DNA of 64,000 bases, from NCBI GenBank assembly GCA_039090855.1, contig CM077011.1, positions 136,216,749-136,280,748 on the forward strand, read 5' to 3'. The notes under the pieces were generated by a model. That model saw only the letters and a list, made by a program, of their open reading frames with translations. It made no database searches and was not told where the DNA came from. Both the position numbers and the translations under genes were made by a program. This document shows positions 33,339-43,780 of this stretch, one piece after another. The first letter of the stretch is position 1, and every line of letters begins with the position of its first letter. The DNA is from Macrothele yani (Eukaryota; Arthropoda; Arachnida; Araneae; Macrothelidae).

Positions 33339-35800
33339 TACCATTCTTCCGATAATATCGCTGTTTGACGATATGATTCATGGACATTCCATTTCAAAAC
33401 GATATGATTGATAAATGATATGATCATTGAGACACCGAAATCCGCAGTCTGATTCGGAAAATATGCGGATCAAAATCGAAGGCCGACAAATCGGCAGCGT
33501 CGCACTAAAAGGGTTTAACAAAAAAGGATACAAAATTGAGATTCTCCAAAACACACTGAATTCCGTAATTCTTCCAACCTGTCCGCCGTAATTCCGTAAT
33601 CTGACAGTCGAAACCGTAATAATTACGGACAATTCGTAATAGTTGGCACCTCTGCTATTTGCTTCTAAATAACGCAGCATAGGATATTTAGACATTGTGC
33701 TGTTAAATTTCATAACCAATAAGCTGGCACACAGAGATCCTAATGCCATAACGGCAAAAAAAAAAAAAAAAAAAAAAAAAAATTAAACCCAGGGATAAAG
33801 AAAAAACAATGAAAGCAACAAGTGGGGAAAACTAACAGTTAATACGGAATACCATTTTGCCTGAGAGGCTACAATTCATATTAGTACTTCCAAAATCCGG
33901 AAGTCTTAAAATTGATTGGCTACGTTTGTGACGCAAACATTAGTACTGAACTTTTCTCGCAGGTCACAGTTCATTTCCACGCTACGTGAAATAACTTGTA
34001 CGGGAAACAATTAGAGGAAGTTTTGTGTGCATGTGTGCTCATAAAATCCTCCTAACACTTTTTTGTCAACATAATTTATCATCCTGCGGCGAGTGGCGTG
34101 TTTATACTTAACAATATCTTTACGAAGGGCAATACATTTGTGCGATGTTGATCAGGCAAAGTGCGAGAAAGGTCTGGAGCCCACTCAGGTCATTTGCAGT
34201 AACTCCCCACAAATAACGTCATCCAAAACGGAGACAGAGGCTTTAGCGCCAGCACTGACAAACCTGAAACCAATAGAGCACGCACGGCAAAGATTTTCAT
34301 CAGTAGTAACTAGGTAGATTTTTTTTTTCCGGCAATGTGAGGGTAAAGATGTGAAATGAATAATTTATGCAAATCTTGTGAGGTGCAGCAACGCAAGAAG
34401 AAGAATTTACGATTACAAGAAAATTTCTACCCCGTCAAACTTTTGTTCTCGCAATTTTTTTTTTTTTTCCTATGTATAAGCTGAAACCTTGGGAAAAATT
34501 ACGAGAGAATGATGAATTTTATATTTCTTATTCTAAATAACGGAGATATTTGCGTTTTTACGGAAAACGGTTCAACTATGCACAAAAATTCAAAAAATAA
34601 TATCTTCTAATCTATCAGAAACAAAAAAAATTGAAACTTTCAGGAGTTTTTTTATAACTTGGAGGCAGCTACCCGTAAAAAAAAATAAAAAAAAAATCGC
34701 ACGAATCGGAGATGTGTTGGTGGAAAATGAATATTTCAATATCTGACGATTTTGCGTGGAATGACTCAGATGTGAAAATCTATGGTTCCGGGCGTCGGAC
34801 TACCCTATTTTTCGCAACCAGCCAGCTCTTGCAGTAATTGGAATATAGTCTTAAAATAGCTATAAATAAATTTCTTCATGCATTATGAAATAGAAATATG
34901 ACAGAATAAAAAAAAATCTCTTTCCGGTCGTAAAACCGGAAGACAACGAATCTAGAAAACGGCCGTGAAATCTGGGAAATATGGTAGGTATGCAATAGTA
35001 CCAGCTTCATTGCATGGTATTTTTCATATATTTTTTGTCAAAATACTCGTAAGTACTATGAAAAAAATAAATCTTTCCCCCTCTTTGAAGAATCTTCCTA
35101 TTTCATAATATTTTCCCTTTGCTAACATTTGAAGGTACATACTTTTCCAACTATACCAATTCTGCTACAGAATTACAAAAGCAAAGCTTTAGTTCGTAAG
35201 TGATACGAACCTTTTTCAAAATAAATTAGGTGCCCTCAATTTGCAATATTCATCCACACTGCTGTTGAAGGGGAAGGGCGAGGGGGGAATTATTAGGATG
35301 ACCAACATCCGGCAAAATAAAATGTTTTTGTACGGTTTGATAAAAGACACGTAGAACATGCAAAAGGAGGAGGAGGGGAAAAAAAAAAGCTCAACTTCTA
35401 AAATTTCCAATGAATTTCGGCGAAATTTAAAAATGGAACGTTATTTTCATATATCTTGCCCACTGTAAAAATTTCAGTCGGTTATTTAAAAAATTGAGGA
35501 AATAGCTTCTTCATAATTTTTTTCCCAGTCTACGCAGAGAACCGGGGCACCTACTCAGGAACAAATGACTGCCTCTCTTCGCGAACGCCAGCAGATAAGA
35601 GCCTGCGAAATGGGTGTGTGATTAATGGCTTTCTTTCACGCTTTGCTTTGATGTGTATGTTTGTTTGGTTGTAGTTTAGATCATCTGGAGACGGGGAAAC
35701 CGCAAAGAGACGCACTCCCTGCACAGCTGCACTTTAATCGGTGGGTGGGTTACGAAGTTGCCTCGAAGGATAAAACAACTCGGAATTATTTTAAAACTTA
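33339..35800. repeat. Interior of the 30637-36004 element: diverged repeats, no gene
   Basis: It contains a possible hAT-type terminus (inverse of CAGAGGTGCCAACTATTACG near 33633-33652), a poly-A tract at about 33757-33781, and segments related to 5640-6400 (34390-34450) and to 49010-49070 (35405-35500). No open frame resembles a known protein. Confidence 0.4.
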
Positions 35801-36163
35801 GCAATACAGAAATATATTTTACAAAAGTCTGAAACAAAATATTTTTCTGGCAAAATAAAAAATTCCCTGCCTTTATAGTTCACTGATAAAAAATTCCCTG
35901 ATTTTTACGGAAAAACACAATTTTCCCTGAGTTTTCCCTGATTTTTGGAACAATTTTCAAATTCCCTGAGAATTCCCGGTTTTCCAGGTTGCGTGGGAAC
36001 CCTGTGATAGCTTTTATATACATTAGGGTGGTCCACTTTGCAATGGGAAAAAAAAAAAAAAAGGTATTCAAATCTTTTTTTTTTTTTAAAGTTTAGTGGT
36101 CGCCCAGAAATTTACTTTTTGGTAGCTAACTCAAATTTCTCTTCTTTTCAGGTATAAACAACC

Positions 36164-37515
36164 ATGTCGACATCTAGCTTGAGATCTGCCCCCACTAACT
36201 GGCTTCTTGGAAAGCCAATCTCTAACTTCTCTACAGCAAGACTTCCCCGTGGATTGGATGTGCTTCGGCTTCGGATGGTTTAGTTTTACCATTTAGAAGA
36301 GGGCAAGAGCTTGTCAGTGAGTTACAAATTGACCTGTGAAGCAGTTGTGATTGTTTGGAAGCGTGCAAGGATTCCTACACAGCGGATTGACTCGTGTGTG
36401 AGAAAACTCTCAAAACTTTATGAACGATATTTAGCTGTGAAGAAGCATCGTACTCGTCAAGGAGAAAATGACCGTGTGTGTGAGGATAAGTTCAAAAGTG
36501 ATGTAGAAGAATTGTTTGATGTTGCCGTGAAAAATGCTATAATGCAAATGAAAAACGATGAAGACCAGGTATTCCTCCAGAAACAAAGAGAAGATGTCTT
36601 CTCATGTAGTATGAATGGTGCTGACTTAACAACAACAGAAAAAGAAATTAGGAAAAGACAGTGGGAGGAAAAAGATAGAAAGGCGACAGAGAAATATAAA
36701 GAGAGAGAGAGCAAATGTCTTCCTGGGAAAACTGCAGAGCTTTCTTTATCATCTTCACATAGCTCCGAAAGCGAAGGCGAATATCAACCCGTAGCATCCA
36801 CATCTGCCGCACCTTCTACTCCATTCCCATCCAAACAACGTAAAAATATATTTACGTTACCAGAAGTTGTCGGAGCTCTGGATCGAGTCAATCTTCCGGA
36901 TAGGGGAGCCGTTGCAGGGGCGCTTGGACACGATATTTCCGAAATCACCCTTTCCCGAAGCTCCATTAGGCGCTCTAGAAGATTAGAAAGACAGAAAGCC
37001 GCAGCAGCTGAACAAAAGAAATCGTCTTTGGAGGGGCCTTTTCTTTTACATTGGGATGGCAAACTTTTGCCTGATATTGATGGATCCAAGTTGACAGTTG
37101 ATTGCATTGCTATACTTTTCACTGGAAATGGCCAAGAACAGCTTTTGGGAATTCCCAAGATAGACAGAGGAACAGGGAAAGCTCAGGCACAAGCTTGCAT
37201 TGAAGCAATCGAGAAACGGAATGTTAAGTCTGAAATCAAATGACTTGTGTTTGATACGACAGCGAGTAATACTGGCTTCACACAGGAGCTTGCACAAGAA
37301 TTGAAAAAACCCTAGGCAGTGAACTCGTTTGGATTGCATGCCGCCATCATGTTATGGAGATTATGCTTTCAGCTGTTTTCTTAGGTGTGTTTGGTTCTAC
37401 TGGAGGTCCAGAAACTGCACTCTTCAACCGCTTTCAGAAAGGGTGGTGTGACGTATATTCTAAATTAACTTTCCTTGAATATTGTGGTTGTGTCAGGTAT
37501 TTGGGTTTATTTTAA
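36164..37515 (+). pseudogene. Unassigned multicopy protein family, one stop and one frameshift
   Basis: It starts at 36164 (MSTSSLRSAPTNWLLGKPIS). An early in-frame stop lies near 36280, then about 310 residues are open. They include YKLTCEAVVIVWKRARIPTQ, a charged central region rich in K/E, a Ser-rich linker (SLSSSHSSESEGEYQP), ALGHDISEITLSRSSIRRSR, and FLLHWDGKLLPDIDGSKL. A stop at about 37241 precedes LVFDTTASNTGFTQEL. After a frameshift near 37305 the frame continues LGSELVWIACRHHVMEIMLS, AVFLGVFGSTGGPETALFNR, FQKGW. The DTTxSNTG...RHH arrangement recalls a nuclease or transposase-like core, which is inference. I recall such proteins as high-copy, uncharacterised arthropod gene models. 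It starts 160 bp right of the TIR element end. Confidence 0.7.
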
Positions 37516-37926
37516 TTTGGCGCTGATGTGCAATTGTAAATAATTTTGGGTTACAGCTTTTCTTAACTTTGGTGTTTTAGGAAATATGTAAATAGGTTTT
37601 TATTGATTAAGTTTAAATTAGATTAGTGTGTTTTAGGGAGTTCAATTGTATATATGTGTGGTAGATTATTTTGAATCAGAATTTGGGTCATAGTGAAAAG
37701 AAAGGAAGGGAGTGAAATTTGCGTGAGTTGGAAAAAAAATAACTATTCATTATTATTATTTTATATTTTTTTGTGTTTATTTTGCGGCCTCAAACCACGA
37801 TGTAAATGAGAAAAATACGTGTTGGAAATGTGTAGAAACGAAAACCTCCTGAAAGAGTTAGGGATTAAAGGTGAGAAACCTCAAAATATAGATTCACTAA
37901 ATAGCACGTGAATAATTAAGCAGCTA
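37516..37926. other. Intron sequence, nothing recognised
   Basis: T-rich, with no gene or repeat that I can support. Confidence 0.5.
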
Positions 37927-38135
37927 GATGACATTTGACATTTGCAATGCTGTATGAATATACAATGCATGAATATATGAATATACAATGCTGTATGAAT
38001 ATACAATGCATGAATATATGAATATACAATGCTGTATGAATATACAATTGCGTGCTTGCATGATGACATTTGACATTTGCAATGCTGTATGAATATACAA
38101 TGCATGGATATATGAATATACAATTGCGTGCTTGC
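37927..38135. repeat. 41-bp minisatellite inside a larger duplication
   Basis: GCTGTATGAATATACAATGC plus a further 21 bases recurs at 37949, 37990 and 38031, exactly 41 bp apart. The flanking block TGACATTTGACATTTGCAAT...TTGCGTGCTTGCAT is also duplicated (37929 and 38064). The three minus-strand open frames over it are by-products. Confidence 0.9.
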
Positions 38136-38542
38136 ATTCAACATTCTGGCGGTTACACTGGTTATTAATGTACCAGCATTTCACATTTAAAATGGCTCTT
38201 CTCGTGCTTACATTAAGCTGTGATCTTGAAACCTTAATTGATTGAATATGTTACCTATACAAATGTATTGCCGCCATTTCATTCCTCTACAACTATTTTT
38301 TCGTGGTGTTGGGATTTTTTTTCCGTCAGTGTATATACAACCTTGCCAAGTAGATAACGTTGTGCAGCATCTGAGCCAAAATGTGAACATGGAATATATT
38401 TACAATATGAAGGTTAAAATATATCTGAGGCATCAAAGACTTCACGTCAGAACCTGATATAGATAAAAATTTAAGAATATATAAATGAAATGGAGTAAAA
38501 AACATTATCAATCCTAGTTCACATCGCTCAACCTCTTTCACA

Positions 38543-38583
38543 AACAGACCGGTTTCAGCATTTGTTATGCCATCTTCAGTGGT
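38543..38583 (-). ncRNA. Hammerhead-like ribozyme motif (copy 1)
   Basis: The minus strand reads ACCA-CTGAAGA-TGGCATAACAAATGCT-GAA-ACCGGT-C-TGTT. This has the core CUGANGA, a short helix II (GGCA/UGCU with a spare U), GAA, and a self-complementary helix III sequence ACCGGU followed by the cleavage C. Helix I (ACCA/UGUU) has one mismatch. Short palindromic helix III is expected to act as a dimer. Activity is unproven. Confidence 0.55.
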
Positions 38584-38887
38584 ATTATGCTTGATCATTT
38601 TCACATTGAGAGTGACCCTTCAACAGTGCAGCATATAGGTTTGACACATCGGCCACACCCTTCATTATTGCAGTGCAATGCATCACAGGATCCCTGCAGT
38701 GTGTCGTTACTGGTGCCCTCTATCGTTCATTTATGAACTTGTCTTTGAATCGGATTTTCTTCAATATCTTGTGATTTCTCACATTTATTTAGATACCATT
38801 CTTTCTTTTCATTCTCAATTAAGTGCTTTCATGCATAATATAACTCTCTTGGAATGCTATAATTACAGTTCATGTCTTCAGTTTTTT

Positions 38888-39108
38888 CTATAACAACTGA
38901 TCCGAGATAAATTGTTGTTCATACTCTTTGTGGGCTATTAATTTGATACTAGCCCAATCAGGAGTTAAATTATTTTCATAACAGTATTGTATCAGCAATG
39001 ACTTTAATGTCTTAATGTGCCAATATTTCATATGTTCATTTAATCTACATTGTAACCGGCGTTTAGTACTGCCAATGTACGATTTCCTGTTTACTCCTTC
39101 AGCAGTAA
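38888..39108 (-). pseudogene. GIY-YIG endonuclease domain fragment of a Penelope-like element
   Basis: On the minus strand, right after the inverted repeat, a frame reads ITAEGVNRKSYIGSTKRRLQ, then CRLNEHMKYWHIKTLKSLLI, then YCYENNLTPDWASIKLIAHK, ending at a stop at 38888. YIGST is the second half of the GIY-YIG signature; the RRLQxRLNEHM segment matches the expected catalytic Arg/helix region. The upstream reverse transcriptase and the first half of the domain are missing. In the family this nuclease nicks DNA during insertion. The fragment is too short to act. Confidence 0.7.
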
Positions 39109-39109
39109 T

Positions 39110-39150
39110 ACCACTGAAGATGGCATAAAAAATGCTGAAACTGGTCTGGT
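39110..39150 (+). ncRNA. Hammerhead-like ribozyme motif (copy 2, inverted)
   Basis: The plus strand reads ACCA-CTGAAGA-TGGCATAAAAAATGCT-GAA-ACTGGT-C-TGGT. Helix I is perfect here (ACCA/UGGU) and helix II is the same as copy 1. Helix III is ACUGGU, no longer fully self-complementary. It is the inverse-repeat counterpart of 38583-38543. Confidence 0.55.
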
Positions 39151-39360
39151 TGTGAAAGAGGTTTAGCGACGTGAACCAGGATTGATTGTATGTTTTTTAC
39201 TCCATTTAATTTATATATTCTTAAATTTTTATCTCTATCAGGTTCTGACGTGAAGTCTCAATGCTTCAGATATTTTAACCTTCATATTGTAAATATATTC
39301 CATGTTCACATTTTGGCTCAGATGCTGCACAACGTAATCTACCTGGCAAGGTTGTATATA

Positions 39361-40500
39361 AAACGAGATATACTTCTGAAGAATCCAAAGGAGACTCATA
39401 TACCAGAAGAATGTAGCCGTAGACAGTGTGAGTATTGATATCCAATAATATTGTTAATAGATGATATTTAGTTATGAACATACTTGAATTATCAGTCTTG
39501 ATCGCACCTCAAATCTCTATATTAATGTAGAATAATGTGTTAAACAGTAAAGGATTGACTTTAAAGTCAATGAAATCATACCATTAGCCACGTAACATAA
39601 CTACTTCAACTATAGCACTTTGGTGCATATATTTGAATACTGTGTTTGATAATCACTGAAACTTATGTAACAAAATTATGATATAAATACAGCTGCCAAA
39701 AATAAGAAAATAGCCTTCCTTTCAGCATGCATTACAGTTTCAAATCTGGAAAGGCACTTTTAATTAATTACCATGTCATGGAATTTAAAAAAGTGGCATG
39801 ATTGAGGATTCCCATATTTCTACACAAAACTCAAAAACCCGGTTTAGAATATTACAAAAAGCCGGAACTCAGGGCTACACCCGGACGACAAACAGGCCTG
39901 ATAATACAATCAAATACTTCATACACTACATTTTTATTAATTTTTTTCTCATTACAAAAACTTACAGATTAAAATAAATAAGAAATAGCAATTATACAGC
40001 AATAAATATGGAATTAGTCATGCACCCAATTAAAATTTTTTTATTGCCACAATATCCTGACATCGACGATCTATTAATTTCACAATTAGCATTGCTGATA
40101 ACACCTGGGAACAATTTTGAACATATTTGTTGACTTCGTATTTTTAGCTGACTTTGACTGAAATAGGCATGCTGATTTTGTAACTGCAGCTAGTTTTCTT
40201 CGATCACATCAGGTTTTTCTCTACCGCTTATCTGCATGCGATTACCATAGCCGGGATGGAGGAGAGCACTAGCGTTCTCCTATTGGCTGAAAGCAAAGCG
40301 CCTCCATCGAGTGGGGAGGAAGGGGTGGAGGATGACCTTGTGGACCAGCGAAAGGTTGTCAAGTTGTCTGGGCTATTCAGTTACACGCACAATAGTGTGG
40401 TGAGAGGTTGTGTGCTGCTCTATATAAATGGAAATTCACTGTTAGCTATTTTTCACAACTTGCTTAGCAAATTTTATTTTATAAACATGTATTAAATATA
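39361..40500. other. Intron sequence; possible TATA element near its right end
   Basis: No gene is supported. Near the right end, CTATATAAATGG at 40420-40431 lies about 80 bp before the start of the protein-family relic at 40502, at a distance usual for a core promoter plus leader. The open frame at 40256-40495 shows no motif. Confidence 0.4.
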
Positions 40501-41276
40501 TGATGTCTGCCTCTTCTGTTTCTCGTCGGAAGTGCATAAACAGCCCTGATTCATTTTGTTATATCTGTGGAAGTTTCACGATTCCCAGTCAAAGGGCGAA
40601 AAAAGATTGAGAAAAACCTGCTTGAAAAAGGAACGAAGGTATCGTACTTTCGAACCAGAGAAAGTGAATTTCTGCAGTACTTTGGAGGAATTGCAAAATA
40701 TAACGCAACTGAATGGCGAATGTTCGTCGATAGCTTAAAGCGGAGCTTAAAGTGTGTCCTCCTTCACAATGGCAATTTATTTGGGTTAGTCCCAATTGGT
40801 CATTCTGTTTGTCTTTGTGAAGAATATGGAGACATAAAGAGTCATTAAGTTGTTGCAATATCAAACACACAATTGGGACATATGTGTTGACCTTAAAATG
40901 GTATGCTTCCTTCTTGGTCAGCAACGCGGGTACACAAAATATCCCTGTTATCTGTGCATGTGGGACAGAAAGAGCACATGAGAAGCATTGGGTGGAAAGA
41001 AATTGGCCTCCACGATCTTCCCTCAAACCTGGTGATCAAACATTCTACATGAGCCACTTGTTGATAGAAAAAAACATATTTCCACCTCTGCACATGAAAC
41101 TAGGTCTCATGCAGCAGTTTGTTAAAGCTTTGCCACCTCAAGGAGACTGTTTCAAGTACCTCATTACGGCATTTCCTAGCCTGTCTTTAGAAAAAAATAA
41201 AGGCCGGTGTATTTGATGGTCCACAGATTCGGCAGCACATCAAAGATCAACATTTCATCGGGACAATATCAGAACT

Positions 41277-41285
41277 GGAAAAGAA
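41277..41285. repeat. 9-bp target duplication, left
   Basis: GGAAAAGAA occurs here and at 41747-41755, on either side of the insertion; the protein frame would be continuous without it. Confidence 0.7.
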
Positions 41286-41746
41286 TTCAGAGTTGAAGAA
41301 ATGTTCTTTTCATTACGTGGTAAATACATCATGATAATTAACACAGCAATCGGACATCGCCGAATTGACTGTAATTACTGTTTCACGCGTGAATTAATTA
41401 TCATGACGTATTTAGCCCATATCATGATAGGAACATTTCTTCAACTCTGAATACCTAAACAACTGGAGATTTACTTAACAACAACGCTAGATGGCAGCAG
41501 AATCTGCATTGAATTAGAACGCGGTCGATAATATTCCGATGCTCTTAACACACAGATACTTGCAAATTCGCCGTCGTGGGTGGTGCAATGGATAGCGCGC
41601 TCGAACAGAAATCGGAAGATGCGGGTTTGATTTCGGCTCCACGACGATGAAATTATCAAGTTTTATGATGTGATTTAATTCACGTGTGAAACGGTACTTA
41701 CAGTCAATTCGGCAATGTCCGATTGCTGTGTTAATTATCATGACCC
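41286..41746. mobile_element. Composite inverted-repeat insertion with tRNA-like core
   Basis: The left part is a hairpin: TTCAGAGTTGAAGAAATGTT (41286) is inverted at 41430-41450. The block TTAACACAGCAATCGGACAT near 41337 is inverted again near 41715-41734. Between lies a plus-strand tRNA-like stretch (about 41578-41645). The 9-bp flanking duplication fits Mutator-like elements, but no transposase is present. Confidence 0.6.
41578..41645 (+). mobile_element. tRNA-like sequence (Arg-like SINE head)
   Basis: GGGTGGTGCAATGGATAGCG, then CGCTCG, has an A box (TGGTGCAATGG) of tRNA-Arg type. GGGTTTGATTTCGGCTCC is a slightly mutated B box in the right place, and GTGG/CCAC-type ends pair. A tRNA pseudogene or SINE head is more likely than a working tRNA. 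Confidence 0.55.
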
Positions 41747-42102
41747 GGAAAAGAAGGCTTGGTTATCATTCAAGGCCATTGTCAAGGACTATTGGAAATG
41801 CACGAGCAAAGAATTACACCGAAATTATTCAGAAACTCTTGGACTCCTACAAAATGTTTGGCTGCAACATGAGCATCACTGCGCATTTTCTGCATAGCCA
41901 TCTTGATACATTCCAGGAAAATCTAGGTGCCCTCAGTGATGAACAAGGAGAACGATTCCACAAAGATTTGAAGGTCATGGTAGGATGGTATCAGGGTAGA
42001 TGGGATGAACACATGCTGGCTGACTATTGCTGGAGCATTCGGCAGGATTGTCCACAGATTGAACACTCCAGGAAAAGCTATAAGCACACATTTTTATCTT
42101 AA

Positions 42103-42947
42103 CTGCTATGACTTGCACACAATTTGCCAGACAGTAGCAATATATCCTTTGTATGAACAAAATAAATGTAAATAAAGTATATTCAGGTGAATAATTTTTT
42201 CTTTATTTTCCATTTTATGTATGAAATTTGTATGTTTTTCGAGGAACATGGAGGGTACCCTGTATCGTAAAATGTTGATGTGGTAGGAAAAAAACTGAGG
42301 TCATATTTGGATTCACAACCCAAAAGTTAGTAAAACTAATACATCAAATTAATTTAAATACACTACATTATATACTACATTAAAAAGACCAATAATATTT
42401 CTGCACTTATTTCCAACAGTAAAATATAATGAAAAGCATTACACTAAAAATGTAATGAAAAGCATTACACTAAAAATGTAATGAAAAGCATAACATGATA
42501 CTAAACGAATAATTCATTAAAACATTTGCTTAGCTAGCCTAACCAATTACTATACCACTTACCACAACAACAGACATCTATAGGCTAGCTTACCTAGACA
42601 TATTCATCATACAAATTTAACCATGGACACACAGAGACCATAAAAATATTCACAAAGAAAGGAAAGGGGAAAAAAAATGAATTTACCAGATTTTTCTTGA
42701 CTTTAAAAAAATCTCACTCTTTCATAGAGAGTGCATGGATCTGTTGATAGGTTTTCCAATCCACAAATATTGTCCCTTTAATTTAGGGATTGAAAAAACT
42801 GCAACAGATCATAACCATGGAAACTGAAACATCAACTGATTGAGTAACTTAGAAAGTTGACTATGAAGTTTTAGAAGATTTTCAAAATATTACATTTGTT
42901 CTGAGTAAAAAGCCAAAGATTTTTTGTTATATAATTTTAATCCTTAC
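42103..42947. other. Intron sequence with a 26-bp tandem repeat
   Basis: TAATGAAAAGCATTACACTA plus AAAATG recurs at 42427, 42453 and 42479 (26-bp period). There is a short direct duplication of CTCTTTCATAGAGAGTG type near 42717. No gene is seen. Confidence 0.6.
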
Positions 42948-43137
42948 CTCACAAGATAAGCATCAAACCAGTTTGCATTGAATTCCATGTATTTGTGTGC
43001 AAAGTCTGGTAAACAATCATGTAACATTTTCATTGAATCAACATCCCCAGCTACTCCATATTTGTTTGCAACAGGCTTCAAGATTTCAGCAGGTTTGGAT
43101 AAAATACAACTCATTACTTGAACTATGTCCACAATTT
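42948..43137 (-). CDS. Internal exon (b) of a split host gene, helical-repeat protein
   Basis: A 190-nt minus-strand segment runs from an acceptor (TTTTCTTTTAG, ending at 43138) to a donor (GTAAGGATT, starting 42947). It is open throughout: IVDIVQVMSCILSKPAEILK, PVANKYGVAGDVDSMKMLHD, CLPDFAHKYMEFNANWFDAY, LV. The first two bases complete a Glu codon with the G left by exon 52874-52789, and the last two (AG) complete a Ser codon with exon 7219-7101. Amphipathic helices and the NxWFDAYLxSGKPEELIDEL junction suggest a PPR-like helical-repeat protein. No transposon motif is present and the codons are free of stops, unlike the surrounding relics. The gene name is uncertain. Confidence 0.7.
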
Positions 43138-43780
43138 CTAAAAGAAAAAAAAATAGTTATAAAACATGCATAAGCAAACATTTTACAGGTACAGTGGAAC
43201 CTCAGTAATACATGTTTCTAGGTGGATGCCCTTAAAAAAACATATATATGTAAAAAAAAACATTAAAGAAATTTCAAAAGGTTAAATTATATTGTAAAAT
43301 TTTCAATGCCTCCAAGGAGAGGATAAAAGCACACATTTAGATTATGCTAATTTATAATGTAAGACATGCATACATACATACATACATGAATAATTTGTTT
43401 ACTACCTTAAGCTTATGTCAATTATCACCTTTGTATAATTTTTTTTTATTTTGATTTAATGATAAAAACTAGGTTAAAGAAATTCTGTAAAATTTCAAAC
43501 TTTTCAGGCATGAAAGTGGTCATGGCAGAAAAAGGATGAACTTTTCCCACCAAAAATAATTAACCTTTCAGCATATATTAACTACCCTAAGTGCAATATA
43601 TGCATGTATAAAAGCCATAAAATTGTCTAACATTTCTTTAGGAATGAATAAGAATTTTATTTTTGCCAATGTGCTTATACCAAACCAATAATGTCAATCC
43701 CATATTTATATTGATTTAATTTGTTTCAGATTTTTTAAACTTATCAGCATTTTGGAACATTAAAGCTAAGCAATCCTTTT
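43138..43780. other. Intron sequence with a solo pogo-like terminus
   Basis: TACAGTGGAACCTCAGTAAT at about 43190 resembles Tigger/pogo termini; no partner is found. A CATA repeat lies at about 43366-43385. No gene is seen. Confidence 0.45.

Larger units (their letters stand above)
30637..36004. mobile_element. Large TIR element, CAGGGTTCCCAC family, 5-bp duplication TGATA
   Basis: It starts CAGGGTTCCCACTC at 30637 and ends GTGGGAACCCTG at 36004. TGATA occurs on both sides (30632-30636 and 36005-36009). The termini are rich in TTTTCCAGG and TTCCCTGA. The left ~250 bp match the MITEs at 51920 and 56274. The interior has been colonised: a pogo-like element (31867-33338), a tRNA-like sequence, a poly-A tract near 33757-33781, and other repeats. 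No transposase of its own is readable. Confidence 0.85.
38332..39360 (-). mobile_element. Penelope-like retroelement, 5'-truncated, with inverted terminal repeats
   Basis: Two arms of about 250 bp (38332-38587 and 39104-39360) are inverse copies. Each contains GAAGATGGCATAA, TGCTGAAAC and, further on, TTTTGGCTCAGATGCTGCAC. Between them lies a 3' piece of a minus-strand frame encoding a GIY-YIG nuclease domain. Penelope-like elements are known for a C-terminal GIY-YIG domain, for 5' truncation and for an inverted partial terminal repeat at the truncated end. All three fit here. Confidence 0.75.
40502..42102 (+). pseudogene. Unassigned multicopy protein family, deleted, frameshifted and split by an insertion
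   Basis: It starts near 40502 (MMSASSVSRRKCINSPDSFC, then YICGSF), with two closely spaced Cys pairs suggesting a zinc-binding head. After a frame change and an apparent deletion come LEKGTKVSYFRTRESEFLQY, EWRMFVDSLKRSLKCVLLHN and GHSVCLCEEYG. Other frames give WPPRSSLKPGDQTFYM, HMKLGLMQQFVKALPPQGDC and GPQIRQHIKDQHFIGTISEL. At 41286 an insertion interrupts it; it resumes at 41747 with EKKAWLSFKAIVKDY. It ends with NMSITAHFLHSHLDTF, SDEQGERFHKDLKVM, GRWDEHMLADYCWSI and a stop at 42100. I recognise this as a recurrent uncharacterised arthropod family. The copy is dead. Confidence 0.7.

Noticed and set aside
37881..38184. Three overlapping minus-strand frames with repeated YSYIHALYIHTA-like units
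   Set aside because: By-products of the 41-bp minisatellite in three frames; no protein evidence.
38326..38604. 92-residue minus-strand frame ITNAETGLFVKEVERCELG as a protein
   Set aside because: It covers the terminal repeat of the Penelope-like element, with its hammerhead-like motif; the same sequence appears inverted and out of frame at 39104-39360.
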